Assembly (NCBI GenBank): GCA_001931905.2
Contig: MSJI02000750.1
Location: forward strand, 84,930-148,929
Reading direction: 5' to 3'
From: Cladosporium sp. IMV 00045
Lineage: Eukaryota; Ascomycota; Dothideomycetes; Cladosporiales; Cladosporiaceae
Length of the DNA: 64,000 nt
The position numbers and the translations under genes are program-made. Positions 42,361 to 53,960 of the stretch are shown one piece after another; position 1 is the stretch's first letter; each line of letters begins with the position of its first letter. A model generated the notes under the pieces. That model did no database searches and had not been told where the DNA came from. It saw only the letters and a list, made by a program, of their open reading frames with translations.

Positions 42361-43792
42361 ACCGAGCTATCGCAAGTAAACGATCCTGAAATCCGTCTTC
42401 GGCATACATGTCAACAATATCTTGAATGCTAGCCCACGTTCCCAGGCCCAGAATAGCGAGACCAATAATGCCAATGAGCACATTGGCAATGCTGAGAACG
42501 ATGTTGTGCCAGTTCGCGTTCCACTTCCCCTCCTTAATCAGCATGAACCAAAACAAGCTGGGGAAGTAGAAAGTGAATCCAGAGATGAACAGCGAGGAGA
42601 TCAATCCAAGAAGAGTGTTGAAGAAAGGCACTGCTTCGGCAATGATGAAAGCCACCACCGTGATGGCTCCGATAACAGCGAGCCAAACCATCCATCCGGC
42701 TTTGGTGTTGACGTATTGAATTGGCGAGTTGGGGAACGCACGACCAAGGACGTAGCGTCCTACTACCGTTGCGCTGATAGAGCCAGAGATGAAAGTCACA
42801 GGCAAAGCGACGCCAAAAGCCACTCTTGAGACAGTGAAGCCGGCTGATAGCAGCGCAGGGCTCTGGACGGACTGACCAACGAAGGCGTAGATGGTAGCGC
42901 CGGTGACGGTGTAGATGACAATCTCCATAAGACCAAGCGCCCAGATGGACTTGACGTAGTCCTTAGGGGTATGCATCTCCGCCATGAAACTAAATTGACT
43001 GACGGCGAATGAATATGCGAGAACGATGTTCGTCGTGCTGAGAAAGGCGGATTTCAGCGTCATGTCCTCTGGCGGCCAGGCGGACCAGTCGGAGGTCGAG
43101 GGGTCGCTTGTGATGCCGGTGGCGATGATTGTGATTCCGATGGCGGCGATGATCGATCCGAAGTCGATGTAGCCGAGGATTGCGAACTCGGAGAAGGAGG
43201 GCGGGAGTGCGAGGACGAAAAGGATGATTGCTGAGATCACACCCCAGACGACGGCGCAGAGGGAGTAGGTGTCGACGATGCGGATGAAGGAGATAGTACC
43301 AGTCAAAGCGTGCGAGCCAACGAGCAATGACAAGTAGCAGCAGAACATGAAACCGCAGAGCTCGTAGCCGAAGCGTCCCCAGATCAATCGTACAGCATCG
43401 GCGTAATGCTTGACGTGAGGGTATTTGACTGCGACCTGACCGACGACATAACTGGTATAGATGGCAATGAGGCCAATACCGACCGTCAGAAGAATACCAG
43501 CCACCATGCCTACGTTTCTGAAAGCGCTGGGCATGCTGAGAGCACCGAGTGCGATGGCCTTGACGATCAAACAGATCGTAAGCTTCTTCCAGCCGAGCTT
43601 GTTGAACTTCTGCTCTCCCTGAAGCATGGCTTCATGATGGGCGAGATCGATCTCTTTGTTGGCATAGACGGCATCGTACTCTGCTTGGTAATCGACGGGA
43701 CGTGAGGCCTCGATCTGCTGCTCGTCGTCGATGTACTTTTTTTCAACGTCGTCGCCAGGAACGTTCCGTCGGTGATCAGGTTGGATAGACAT
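42323..43792 (-). CDS. Amino-acid permease, AAAP/Mtr type
   Basis: A single exon of 489 residues from the ATG at 43792 (MSIQPDHRRNVPGDDVEKKY). Eleven or so hydrophobic segments follow a 70-residue cytoplasmic N-terminus. The first, LTICLIVKAIALGALSMPSA, is the typical beginning of the AAAP (aromatic and neutral amino-acid) carrier domain. AEMHTPKDYVKSIWALGL and YVVGQVAVKYPHVKHYADAV also match Mtr-like fungal permeases. The protein most likely imports neutral or aromatic amino acids at the plasma membrane. The C-terminus normally ends near GTWASIQDIVDMYAEDG. Here it continues for about 23 residues encoded in or next to the last unit of the tandem repeat. Confidence 0.88.
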   Translation of the reverse strand: MSIQPDHRRNVPGDDVEKKYIDDEQQIEASRPVDYQAEYDAVYANKEIDLAHHEAMLQGEQKFNKLGWKKLTICLIVKAIALGALSMPSAFRNVGMVAGILLTVGIGLIAIYTSYVVGQVAVKYPHVKHYADAVRLIWGRFGYELCGFMFCCYLSLLVGSHALTGTISFIRIVDTYSLCAVVWGVISAIILFVLALPPSFSEFAILGYIDFGSIIAAIGITIIATGITSDPSTSDWSAWPPEDMTLKSAFLSTTNIVLAYSFAVSQFSFMAEMHTPKDYVKSIWALGLMEIVIYTVTGATIYAFVGQSVQSPALLSAGFTVSRVAFGVALPVTFISGSISATVVGRYVLGRAFPNSPIQYVNTKAGWMVWLAVIGAITVVAFIIAEAVPFFNTLLGLISSLFISGFTFYFPSLFWFMLIKEGKWNANWHNIVLSIANVLIGIIGLAILGLGTWASIQDIVDMYAEDGFQDRLLAIARCTLRYRTIGFSE

Positions 43793-45477
43793 TGTGGCAA
43801 GAATGAACAACGATTGGAATCGAGCCCCAGAGCGTCGAATGAATTGGACAGAGAAAAGAGTAGCGATGAGAGACGAACCGCATTATGACTTGTCTACTCG
43901 TTGAGTATTAAATGAGAGCACCAGGTGGATCCAACCCACACATTCTCCATGGGCAGTTGATAACTTTTCTCAACGCGTGGTAGCACACGTCCCTCCTGCC
44001 CAAGCCCTTTTCAGGTTTGCTTGACACATTATAAAGTAATGCTTGTGGAGGAATAAGGCCCTTGTTGTGGAGTCCCCAAGACTAAAGTCGCTCCGATGGA
44101 GGATGGCCAAGACCGTGCGCTCCGGTCCCAGCCATGACGAGACATGATCACTCCGTTGCCGAACCTTGCAGGGGAGACTGATATTGTAAGCCAGAAAAGA
44201 AGTTTTGATATTCCGCGCACTCGGTGGTGTCGAAACCATCAAGTCCCCGATCAAGATGGTGAAAAAGCTCAGAAAAACGCAGCGGGTGATCGTCGCCCGA
44301 AAAAGGGCCATCCGGGTAGGGCGCGTTTTCTAACGCCCTAAGCTGACCACGCTCGCCTGGCTATCATGAAGTGAGTCCGGGTAATCAAGTAACATGAATA
44401 CCGTCCAAGACTCCGAATCCGACTGTGCCCGTCTTCTGTCGATCAGAAACCGACCAGAAAAAGCGCACGTGTTGACGGACCTTTATGAGTCCGTGAAACG
44501 GAGCGTTCGACTCCCATATTGACGGGACGAACCATTACGTTTCGCTACAGACCTGGTTCCGGTGTGCAGATTTATAGGGTAATGAGAACGGCATCAGATC
44601 TCGCCAAAGTCGAAGTTACCGTGCAAGTCTCCCCGAACGCACGCTCCGGCAGACCGGGTATCACCAACTACTCGTCCGTGAACCTCCGCCTCCGCAAAAC
44701 AACTCCACCGTGATGTCCACAAGGGCATCATTTCTCGCTCTGCTCCAGCCTCAGTCTGGTCACTGCCGTGAGCGTTCCATTTTTCGTTATCTCTGACATG
44801 ATGTCTATTCCTCGGCGATTTTGTCGAACGGTGAGCGCACGGGCAGCGAAGGTAGTACGGTAGGGCTTGAAGATACAATTGGATTCAACAAGCGACACGA
44901 ATAACGTCAGATATGTAGGAAGCCTTGTTCGTGGTACGTCTCAAGTATTTTTCAGTGCCAATTTCGCTTGATTCTGACTATTCTGCAGGTTTGGCCGACC
45001 AGAGTCCTTGGCGTTCAACCCATGTCGCTCACCCACGTGCATCTTGACTTCGCCTCCTTACAGCCTCGTGTTGATATCACCAAAATCTTGTCACCGACTA
45101 TGCGCTCGCGTGTTATTCATGCGAATATGATCTTGCCGGCTTATTGAGGGGACGTCGATATTCTCCAGCGCCCAGTTGAGCCAGCGACTGCTTTAGACTC
45201 GAAACCTTAATAGGCACCTACGCGGACGACAACACATGGTGAAGACAACTTCGTTCAGGCAACATCCAAATCTTTGTGTAACGAGACTCATGCAACGGCC
45301 GGATTGCAACACATTGCTCAGTCCAGCTGTTCTTCCATGCTCGTAAATACCTGATCACGCCTTTGGACCCACTAATACTCCTTCAGAGAATCTCACTGTA
45401 CATTGCGCCCGCTGTTCTCGGAGATTAGACTGGCTTGCTGCTTGACGAGGCTGTTTATTCGGGATAATATTACCAAC
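43793..45477. other. Long intergenic stretch between permease and GT90 genes
   Basis: Holds the promoters of both divergent genes. Small frames at 44394-44522 (42 codons from ATG) and 44519-44713 (no ATG) are visible but have no support. No RNA gene seen. Confidence 0.5.
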
Positions 45478-46929
45478 ATGATGCTGACTTCCATGCCTTG
45501 TGGATCGGGTGGCAGATCCATACGGTACCTTGCACTTCTCTCCCTCGGTCTTCCCGTTCTTGTGCTTTGGACCTTTTGGTACGCGATCAATTCAGACAAG
45601 GACAACATCAGCCCATTGCTCACCCAGCTCATACCAGCTGGGCATTGTGCTTGTCAAACTGCGACGATCTTTGAGTGTACATCATGTCTAGAGCCAAAAA
45701 TTATTGATACGAACACAACAGAGCCTCAGCCCTGGCAATTCAGGTATGGCCGAGACGACCGAGACGCTGGCCTGAGTGAGACAGACTGCCTGACTGCTTT
45801 TCCTGGTCTTTTCGAGGATGTCGATCGCGGTACTCGGTATTGGAAGGAGAACGGCAATGTCCCCACCACAACTCTGGATGAGGTCGAATTGAAGAACGGA
45901 ATGACACGAGCCATGATCCATGACGGAAATCTGTATGTTATCGCTACAAAGTCGAAAGGTGAAGATCACAGGCGGAAAATTGTCGCCACCTTGAGCACCA
46001 TGCATCGAGCTCTTGCGGCCATGCCATACCGCTACACCGCGCCAAGCTTGGAGTTTATTTTCTCCGTCGAAGACAAAGCGTCAGACGTCGTCGGCATTGG
46101 CCATCCCATCTGGGTATTTGCGCGCAAAGCAAGCGAAGCGTCTCTCTTTTTGATGCCTGATTTTGGCTTCTGGGCTTGGGACAACATGATAAACGGCCAG
46201 AACAACGAGATTGGCTCGTATGATGATGTCGTGGAAAAGGCCAAGGAAGTCGAGCAGAGCGTCCCTTTCGCTGAGAAAGAAGCAAAGTTGGTCTGGCGCG
46301 GTAAACTGAGCTTTGCCCCAAAATTACGGCGCACGTTGCTCGATGTCTCTCGAGGACAAGAGTGGAGTGCCGTGAAGGAGCTGAACTGGAACGTCAAGCA
46401 GAATTACATGACCTTGGAGGATCACTGCAAATACCAATACATCGCGCACGTGGAAGGTACGATCACATGCACTGCTCTTCTATGAGAATTTAAATACTGA
46501 CACAGTTCAGGTCGCTCCTATTCCGCCTCGCTGAAATACCGCCAGGCCTGCCACTCCGTCATCGTCGCCCACAAACTGCAATACATCCAGCACCATCACT
46601 ACCTCCTCAGCTCCCACGGAGATACACAGAACTACGTCGAAGTCGAGCGCGACTTCTCCGACCTGCCCAACAAAATGGCCCACTTGCTCGCCAACCCCGC
46701 CGAGGCAGAGCGCATTGCCGACAATTCTGTCAAGACTTTCCGTGAGCGATACCTCACTCCCGCTGCGGAGGCGTGTTACTGGAGGAGTCTGTGGAAGGGG
46801 TATGCGGAGGTGTCGGAATCGCCGAAGCTGTGGGTTGAGGATGGGAGTGGGAGGCGGAAGAGGGGTTTAAGGTATGAGACTTTCGTTTTGCTGGGCAGTG
46901 AGGAGATGTACGACTTCAGAGCGGTGTGA
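45478..46929 (+). CDS. CAP10-like glycosyltransferase (GT90 family)
   Basis: Exons 45478-46456 and 46511-46929 give 465 residues. GT90 proteins are type II Golgi or ER glycosyltransferases. CAP10 of Cryptococcus is a xylosyltransferase for capsule, but substrates in ascomycetes are mostly unknown. A short cytoplasmic tail is followed by one membrane helix (YLALLSLGLPVLVLWTFWYA, about 21-40). The luminal part shows the GT90 pattern: EFIFSVEDKASD, LMPDFGFWAWD, KLVWRGKLSFAPKLRRTLLD, and across the intron HCKYQYIAHVEGRSYSASLK. VIVAHKLQYIQHHHYLL and FRERYLTPAAEACYWRSL follow. The intron has a GTACGA donor and splits the glycine codon in VEGRS. The 3' end lies 42 bases from the 3' end of the convergent Zn2Cys6 gene. 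Confidence 0.9.
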
Positions 46930-46971
46930 TTTCCGTGTTGGCGATGGCGTTTCTATCGATTCTTTGTTGTT

Positions 46972-49215
46972 TCACTCGACCGGGAAAGGAGCGTTCGTTA
47001 GCTCGGTCAATAGGTCCGTCCAATCAGGTGTATCGAGGGTAGGATTTGTGGTTCCATCTAGCATGTCCGTCCAGAGGTCCTCTAAGGGTGCATCGAACGG
47101 AAGAGGCTGTGGGTCTTCGTGAGGTAACACGTAGCCGGTGCTCGCCGAACTGTGATCCTCAGAAGTCGACTGAGACAGGTTGCCATCTGCATGCTTCGAC
47201 CAGTTCTCCGCTGGAGGCTGCCCATCCGCCGCAGGACACGGCGGTCCCTTATTGCTTTTCCAGTGTTTCCGAAGCACTTCCATCATGGCATCCACAGCTC
47301 TGTGCGCAACGGCAGAAGACTGCTGCGCGCGAGTCAAAAGGCGACAAGCAGCGAGAACTTCCTCTTTCCTCTTCTCCGCCAGAACCTCTTCCCAATTGAA
47401 GCACAAGTCGAGCAAGAGAATGACCGCCGCCATGAAAACGTGGTGCATGACTGCCCAGATCAGCGAGCTGGAAGGCGTAAGAATGGGCTCTTCCTCATCC
47501 ATGACTCGTTTGATCTCTAGCACTGTCCGCGCCGATTGGAGGCATATTACGTGAGAGTACGAATATTTCGGATCTTTCGCCCCGCGGACAAAGTAGCGGC
47601 GATGCAGGCGGCAGAAGCGAAAGTGATACCCGAGCACCAGCATTGATCGTTGCCATGCGAATGCTGGTCGTTCACGGTAAAGTGCTGCGTATTCTCGCTG
47701 TGCTTTTTGGCCGAAACGAAAGAACTCCGGCAGCTCGTTCATTGAGTCGCGAAGCTTCCGGTCATGCTCGAGGATTTTTTCGTATGGCAGCTCTTCGTCG
47801 TAGAATACTTTCTGAGCGGACTCGTCGGCTATCTCGCGAGAGACAGCAGCCAACTTCAGCCTACAAAGGGAGTAAGTCATGATGGTTGGAGACGACAGTG
47901 GCGCTCCGGTATCTGATAAACCGATCTCATCATCTTCGATGTTCAACGGCAAGCGAACGTTCATCTGATGAGGGGTGATGGAGTATGTCCATTGCTGAGG
48001 TCCGCTGAGGTATGATAGCAACCTGATAGTACTTTAGCTTAGCACGAAACCATGAGTTCACTGGGAGACTTACCAGTCATACGACACCAAGTCCCACCAT
48101 ATTCGCCGCTTCAGCTCAAGCATTGCTCTGTCGGGACCCTCGGAAGCATGCTCATTGCCAGCTCGTGGACAGTCCAAGAGATGCAGCTTCATATTGATTG
48201 CCTGGTTGACGAACAGCCGATGCAAAAACAATGAGCTCACAGCAGACGGCAAACTTGTGTTCGATAAATTGTGTCCGATTATCATCGTTGCTTGCAGTCC
48301 CTCGAGAGTCGGATAAGCAATGTAGTTGCTCTGCATAAGAGCAGCTCCTGCCAGGAAAGCAGCGGCTTGGCTACAGACATCCGCATAGTCCGATGGCTCG
48401 CCTTGGAGTTTGTAGTATAGCGTAGACGCAGTTATGCTGAACAGTAAAGCAGTATGGCTCAAATCGATTGTTCGCTGACGATTGACAGCATCGTATATCC
48501 CTCGAATCTTCTTTTCAGTACGGCCCGGATGCACAACATGGTACTGGAAATCTAAATGGGCGCAGTAATAACGCAAGATGCACATCGACTCTTCTTCAGA
48601 TGGCAGATGCGATGGCAGATTGATCGTGGTGGGACTCTCTCTTACTAGTGTACGATACTTTGCCATCATGCTCTCTTGCCATTCACTCATGACCATCGAC
48701 CTATTAGATGGCATTGAGCTCTGTTCGTGAGTGGCTGGACTCTCTCTGAGAACGGTCGGCACGGCGTTGGGGATCCAGTGGCCCATGACAATCGTTTCCA
48801 ACCGCTCAACGGTGGCAACAGATTCGTCCCTTGGCTGTGTGCGAGCTTGCCTGTCTGAATTGACAGGCCATGACTTTGGGCGACTTTCACCTTCTGGAGC
48901 ATTATCGGTGGCATATTCCACTGACGGATGGGCATGGCTTCCCACGCTCGTCGTGGATGGTTTTCTGGATGCCTCCGTTGGCACCACTCCGTCTAGGCGT
49001 TGGGTATGCGCCGGAGGCTGCGTAGGGCTCGATGCAACTCCTGGATCCCGAAAAGAGTACACACATTCAAGCTTGCGTGCTTTACAGCTTCCACATGGGT
49101 TCGCTCTGTCGCACTTCAGTTTTCGCTTTCGACATGTTTGGCAAGACACGGGATCTTGACGTGGCGCCTTCTTTGAGGCTGATGCAGGGTCATTGCCCTC
49201 GGCGCCTCGCTTCAT
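46972..49215 (-). CDS. Zn2Cys6 fungal transcription factor
   Basis: Exons 48074-49215 and 46972-48022 give 730 residues. The N-terminus has a complete binuclear zinc cluster, CQTCRKRKLKCDRANPCGSC and then KARKLEC (about residues 25-52), for binding CGG-type sites. A 100-residue linker follows. The middle-homology or Fungal_trans region extends from about 190, with MCILRYYCAHLDFQYHVVHP and LKRRIWWDLVSYDW immediately before the intron. After splicing comes WLLSYLSGPQQWTYSI. The C-terminus is acidic and could activate transcription. The regulated pathway is unknown. Its start is 345 bases from the start of the divergent MFS gene, so that carrier is a plausible target. Confidence 0.9.
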
Positions 49216-49560
49216 GTCAGGAGATCAGCTGTGATGATTTTCGGCATATAAGAATCATGAAGAATCTGAAGATTGTGTTGATGGTTAACGAGGATGGACA
49301 ACGGACTGTGTGAGAGAAGGCAGCGCAGACGGAGTGTCCGCGGAGCCTCCGTTGGCGCTGGCCCCACTTCGACAACATTAACGAGAGATCCTTGTCAGGC
49401 AGCTTATCCACGGAGGAGCCACCACAAATATCATTCGGAGGCTCCATGGAGCCCGCTACGAGATTACATAAACACGTATTGTTGACTGCAATCCTTCTCA
49501 TCTTCGAATAAATAGCCATGGCACTCGACGCAATCTTCAACAACCCATATTACTTCCCTA
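49216..49560. promoter_or_regulatory. Divergent promoter of the Zn2Cys6 regulator and MFS carrier
   Basis: 345 bases between divergent starts. The sequence cgcggagcctccg at 49337-49349 and ccacggaggagcc at 49408-49420 contain CGG/CCG half-sites of the kind bound by Zn2Cys6 proteins. Binding by the adjacent factor is untested inference. Confidence 0.4.
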
Positions 49561-51083
49561 ATGACAGCCAACGACCTCGATCCTCACAAGATGGCCGCAA
49601 CCAACAGCGAAAACGGCATCACGTACGTGACAACCAATCGATCTCATCGAACAGCTATTGACCAAACTTTCCAGTTCCAGAGCATGGCTCGTCATGCTTG
49701 GAGCATTCACCTGCCTATTCTCAACAGTGGGCTTCATGAACGCCTTCGGAGTCTTCCAAGAGTTTTACACCCATGACCGACTTGCATCACACTCGGCTTC
49801 AACGATCGCATGGATCGGAGCCATTTCGATCTTCTGCCTCTTTGCCATATCCGCTGCAGCTGGAGCGATGCTCGATGCTTTTGGTCCGAAGGTGAGGATC
49901 CGATTGACTTGTCGAGCATGCTGCGATACGTGACTGATGAGTATAACACCAGATTATGGTCTGTTCAGGATCGTTCGGAATGGTCTTCTCCCTGATGATG
50001 ACATCTCTCTGTGAACAATTCTGGCAGTTCGTCCTTGCCCAAGGAATCTTACTCGGGGTATCAATGGCACTCACCACGTGGCCCATGGTAGCTCTGGTAG
50101 GCCAGTACGTCAAAACTCATCGAGCCGCGGCTATGGGTTTTGTTATTTCTGGATCTTCTCTTGGAGGTATTGTCTGGCCAATCGTTGTCGATCGATTGAT
50201 TAAGATCCCCGGCATTGGTTTCCCCTGGACCATGCGGATCATTGGATTTATCATGATCCCTTGTTTGGCATTCTCGTGCGCGGTGGCTAGATCTCCCGAT
50301 GCCACGGTGAGCGTTTCGGAGAAGACTGGTATCGAGGGGGAAGAAGACGCAACGACGACAGATCCGGCTCCCAAGCAGTTCGATCAAAAAGCAGCGGCAA
50401 AAGCGTTGTTCCGCAAGCCGTCCATGCAGCTGACCTGCCTTGCCACGTTCATACTGTACTTCGGGATGTTCTCACCTCACTTCTACATCACCTCTTACGC
50501 GGTGGAGCAAGGCTTTTCTACCAGTTTAGCCTTCTACACCGTGTCGATTGTGAACGGTGCTTCGTTCTTCGGCAGGATTCTTCCTGGGTTCGTCGCTGAT
50601 CGATACGGGAGGTTCAACTGCATGATCGCGGCTACCTTGCTCTCTGGCATCATTGCCATGTGCTGGGTTAAGGTGACTTCTGTGGCTGGACTGGTCATCT
50701 GGTCAGCTGCTTATGGATTTACTTCTGGAGTAAGACCACTCAACATGATGATGGCGACGACGTACTGACTACCAGTCAGGGCATCCTCTCTCTCCAGCAA
50801 TCGTGTGCCGTACAGCTTGCCACACCTTCCACAATGGGATTGGCAATCGGTACAGTGTCAAGCTCGCAAGCTTTCTCGTAAGTACTCGTCCTCGACAAAA
50901 TCGTCACCCACTCTTACAAGGCGAATCAGAGCAATGGCAAACGTGCCAATCAGCGGTGCTTTGGCCGCAAGATACGGCTACCTCGCTTTGTCGATGTTCT
51001 CCGGAGTGTCGTTGCTTCTGGGCGGTTTATCCCTGACAGAAGCTCGATTGGCGCAGGATCGCCGGCTTCGCGCCGTGGTTTGA
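49561..51083 (+). CDS. MFS transporter, monocarboxylate-type (MCT)
   Basis: Five exons (49561-49622, 49675-49891, 49953-50729, 50780-50877, 50921-51083) give 438 residues. The protein has about 12 membrane segments. VMLGAFTCLFSTVGFMNAFG then VFQEFY, IAWIGAISIFCLF, FWQFVLAQGILLGVSMALT and PHFYITSYAVEQGFSTSLAF are typical of fungal MCT/riboflavin-carrier-like MFS proteins. DRYGRFNC is the loop 8-9 motif. The last exon ends the transport domain (ISGALAARYGYLALSMFSG) and a short cytoplasmic tail. Introns have GTACGT, GTGAGG, GTAAGA and GTAAGT donors, and phases agree throughout. The substrate cannot be read from sequence. Confidence 0.85.
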
Positions 51084-51786
51084 GATGTGTAGTTTGGTTA
51101 TCAGTAGTGCCGATATCACGGCCATGTGGTTGATGGAAGAATGGTTCTGATGACAAGTCTGCGAAGAACGGTTCGTCGTCTTTGAGCATGATACTGTAAA
51201 GATTAGTAATTGGCCGTGGTAGCGATGGCGATGAGGAAGCATCATTAGAAGTGTCGATAGATCGGTTTTTGTCGGATGATGGGTTATGCAAGGTTCGAAC
51301 CCCGTCCCAAGTCCGAACAAGGCACTGCAGAAACTCTCCTCTTGGGCTCGTCCGGAAGGGTCACGAAAGGTTTGGATCTCGTATTCATCAATAAGGATGA
51401 GCAGCCGTTGGTCGAGAATGAGAAGTTGATTATTTAGAGCTTTGCACAAGCGCTACCAAGGGCAAACATAGCCACCTTCAGAAAGAATCCCTCGATTTTT
51501 GTTTCATAGATCAATACAAGTCGTTGGCGCCTGGAAATGTCGATGTAAGTCGATTTAATGTCGCTATTGTTGAGCAATGATGTTCTATACCATGCCTCTA
51601 CAGTTTGACCTATGCCAAAATCAATATCGATAGCAACCACAGAAGTGTGGCTGGAGGCAAGGATACCCTATTAAAGCCATCAACATGATTTGCATCAGTC
51701 TCTCAAGTTGTCAGATTAACCGCTTTATAATGCATACAAGTGTACAAGCACAGCATCGTACATTCCGCTCTTACTTTTTCTCATTC
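51084..51786. other. Intergenic, convergent 3' ends
   Basis: No gene is supported. A tRNA-like B-box (ggttcgaacccc) near 51293 is not in a foldable tRNA context. Confidence 0.5.
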
Positions 51787-52961
51787 CTACTCCCTAATGC
51801 AATCCCTCCACACTTGCAGCGCCTGAGCACCGTACGATCCGTCCTTAGGCGCCTGCGCCTCAATAGCCTGGGCGAGATTGGTCAGACCCGCCTCGTAATC
51901 GGCAACAATCTGTTTCGCCTTGGTCGCCATGGGCGTGTCTTTGCCCAGAATTTGCACCGCGAGCTTGAGACCATGCCAGATGGGCACGCCGTGCAGCATC
52001 TCGTACACAGGCCCCTTGGCAGGCGGCGCGAAGGATTGCGGTTGAGACTTGTCGCCGATGCAGGAGACCAGGCGAGTGACGTAGGCTTTCACGGCGCCGC
52101 TCTTGTCCTGCTTCTCCTGGAATTTGTAAGCGTTGACGGCGGCGAGCTCGAGGAAGACGCCGATGATCTCGGGTCTTTGTCTGGGGTCGTCGTGCGCCAG
52201 AACCTTACCGGAGCCGTGCTCTTCGGCCTCCAGCATAAGTGACAGAATCCGCGCCTCTCCCAGACCCTTGCGCAGCGCTCGCTCGCTCCATCCGTCCCTC
52301 TGCGCCTGGCTGTGCAGTCCCCACACCACGTTCCTGAGCACCTCCTCCTGCTTCAGCGTCATACCTGTAAGCCTGCTCTGCTCCAGACACTGCAAGACCA
52401 CATCCAAGCGTCCCGCGTTGACCGCTTTCCGCACGATTTTCTCCATAGTACGGTGGTCCGGTGTACTTTCGCAATGCGTGAGGCCGATGAGCATTGGGGG
52501 GAGGTTGTTCCAGGCTTTCCCCTCGCCTGACTGCTCCATGAGGTGCAGTGCTGAGTTGATCAAGGTTTGTCGCCTGGGGATTTCGGTCTTGCGGTCGATC
52601 CAGGTCAAGGGAATCTCCTCATCGCCGATCTCGACGCTCTGCGGGTTGTCGGCCAGGTATTGGCGTTTTTTGGTACCGAAGATGAGACGTCGCCGGGGGT
52701 TGTCGAGGTAGCCGGGGATGAAGTGTTTGCTGCGGAGGGAGGCGAGGACATCGTTGAGTTCGGTGTTGGAGGTTTCGTGGAAGGTGGGAATGCCTTGAAG
52801 GTGTTAGATGTGTATCAAAAGAAATGTTTCAATGTTGCTTTTGACATACCTCTGCGCTGGACAGGAGCGCTGGAGAATGCGCGGCTGGTGGTGGTGGAGC
52901 GGAACTCTGCCTGCGCGGCGCGCTGCAGGCGCAGAGAACAGCGTGTGCAGACCGAGTTCAT
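51787..52961 (-). CDS. Predicted mitochondrial protein of unknown function
   Basis: Exons 52850-52961 and 51787-52793 give 372 residues. The first exon codes an Arg/Ser/Thr/Ala-rich, acid-free leader (MNSVCTRCSLRLQRAAQ and FRSTTTSRAFSSAP), a clear matrix-targeting sequence. After the intron (GTATGT donor, TTCAAG acceptor) come GIPTFHETSNTELNDVLASL, KHFIPGYLDNPRRRLIFG and VEIGDEEIPLTWIDR. The rest is helical with PPR-like helical pairs (IVRKAVNAGRLDVVLQCLEQ). I know of similar uncharacterised Pezizomycotina mitochondrial proteins. A role in mitochondrial translation or RNA handling is a guess, supported only by the divergent neighbour bL19m. Confidence 0.82.
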
Positions 52962-53156
52962 TTTGTTGTGGTATATGAGAATACAACCGGGTGTATTGGC
53001 TCTCGCTATAGTCTCGAGGAAGTTGTTCGTCCATCTCTCTCACTTGCTTTGTCTTGGCAGGCACCTCCGCGGCGTCTCAACTTTGGCCGACACCTCCATG
53101 CTGCTGCTATACCGTTCGGCAGAGACGAACATCTCAGAACATCCACACCTACCGCC
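52962..53156. promoter_or_regulatory. Short bidirectional promoter for two mitochondrial genes
   Basis: Only 195 bases separate the divergent start codons of the mitochondrial protein and bL19m. A reverse CCAAT box (attgg) lies at 52995-52999. Co-expression is likely but untested. Confidence 0.6.
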
Positions 53157-53960
53157 ATGTCGTTATCTTCACATTCGGCGCGGCCTCTGGCCTGCCTCAA
53201 GCAAGCGCTGCGACAATGCCGCGCCGAGCGTCAACACCAGCAGACTCGCACATACGCCGCCGCCGCCGCCGCCAGCAGCGAGGTGCAATACCCTTCTCTG
53301 CAGACTCGCTACCCTCTGCCCTCCAAAGGTTTCCGAACGAGTCAGGCCACTAAACAGAACCGTATGAATACTTGCTCTTGACAGTCCATGATCCTATCAC
53401 TAACTCCCACCCCAGGCTTCGAGGAAGGCATGCGCAAAATTCCCGTCGCTCCTCAAAAACCCTCCACGCGCAAACAATGCCCCGACCCCGTAGCCACCCT
53501 GACCGCCTCTCAAATCAAAACCCTCGATCCCACCGGCGCTCGCACTCGTCTTTTCAACCCCACAAACCCCGACCGCGCCCGCGTCGGCGACATCCTGCTC
53601 GTGCGCCAAAAGTCCGGCGACCCTTTCTCCGGCGTCTGCCTCAACATTCGCCAGGGCGACTCCAAAATCGACTCTGCGATCCTCCTTCGCAACCAGATGA
53701 CTCGCGTCGGTGTCGAGATGTGGTACAAAATCTACAGCCCCAACGTCGAGGGTATTGAAGTCGTGCAGCGCAAGCCTAAGCGCGCGAGGAGAGCCAGGCT
53801 CTACTACATGCGCCAGCCTAAGCATGACGTTGGAAGTGTGGACAACATTGTCAGGCAGTATATGAGGCAGAGACAGGGTGGACCTATGTCGAGCAAGGCC
53901 GCGAAGGGCAGGGATGCGGGTGCGAATAAGAAGAAGAACAACAAGAGGGGAAGCAATTAG
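53157..53960 (+). CDS. IMG1: Mitochondrial ribosomal protein bL19m
   Basis: Exons 53157-53361 and 53416-53960 give 249 residues. The protein is a component of the large mitoribosomal subunit. The N-terminal 50 residues (SLSSHSARPLACLKQALRQC, then RTYAAAAAASS) are a matrix-targeting leader. The L19 core follows: NPDRARVGDILLVRQKSGDP, FSGVCLNIRQGDSKIDSAIL, LRNQMTRVGVEMWYKIYSPN and RRARLYYMRQPKHD match fungal Img1/bL19m. The Lys/Asn/Arg-rich tail (GANKKKNNKRGSN) is basic, as expected for rRNA binding. The intron (GTATGA donor, CACTAAC branch, CCCAG end) restores KQNRFEEGMRKIPV. Confidence 0.92.

Noticed and set aside
44394..44522. 42-codon frame from ATG in the permease-GT90 gap
   Set aside because: Too short, no recognised motif, no neighbouring exon that joins in phase.
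51285..51310. tRNA-like B-box (ggttcgaacccc)
   Set aside because: The flanking bases do not form a T-stem, and no A-box or acceptor stem is found at the right distance.
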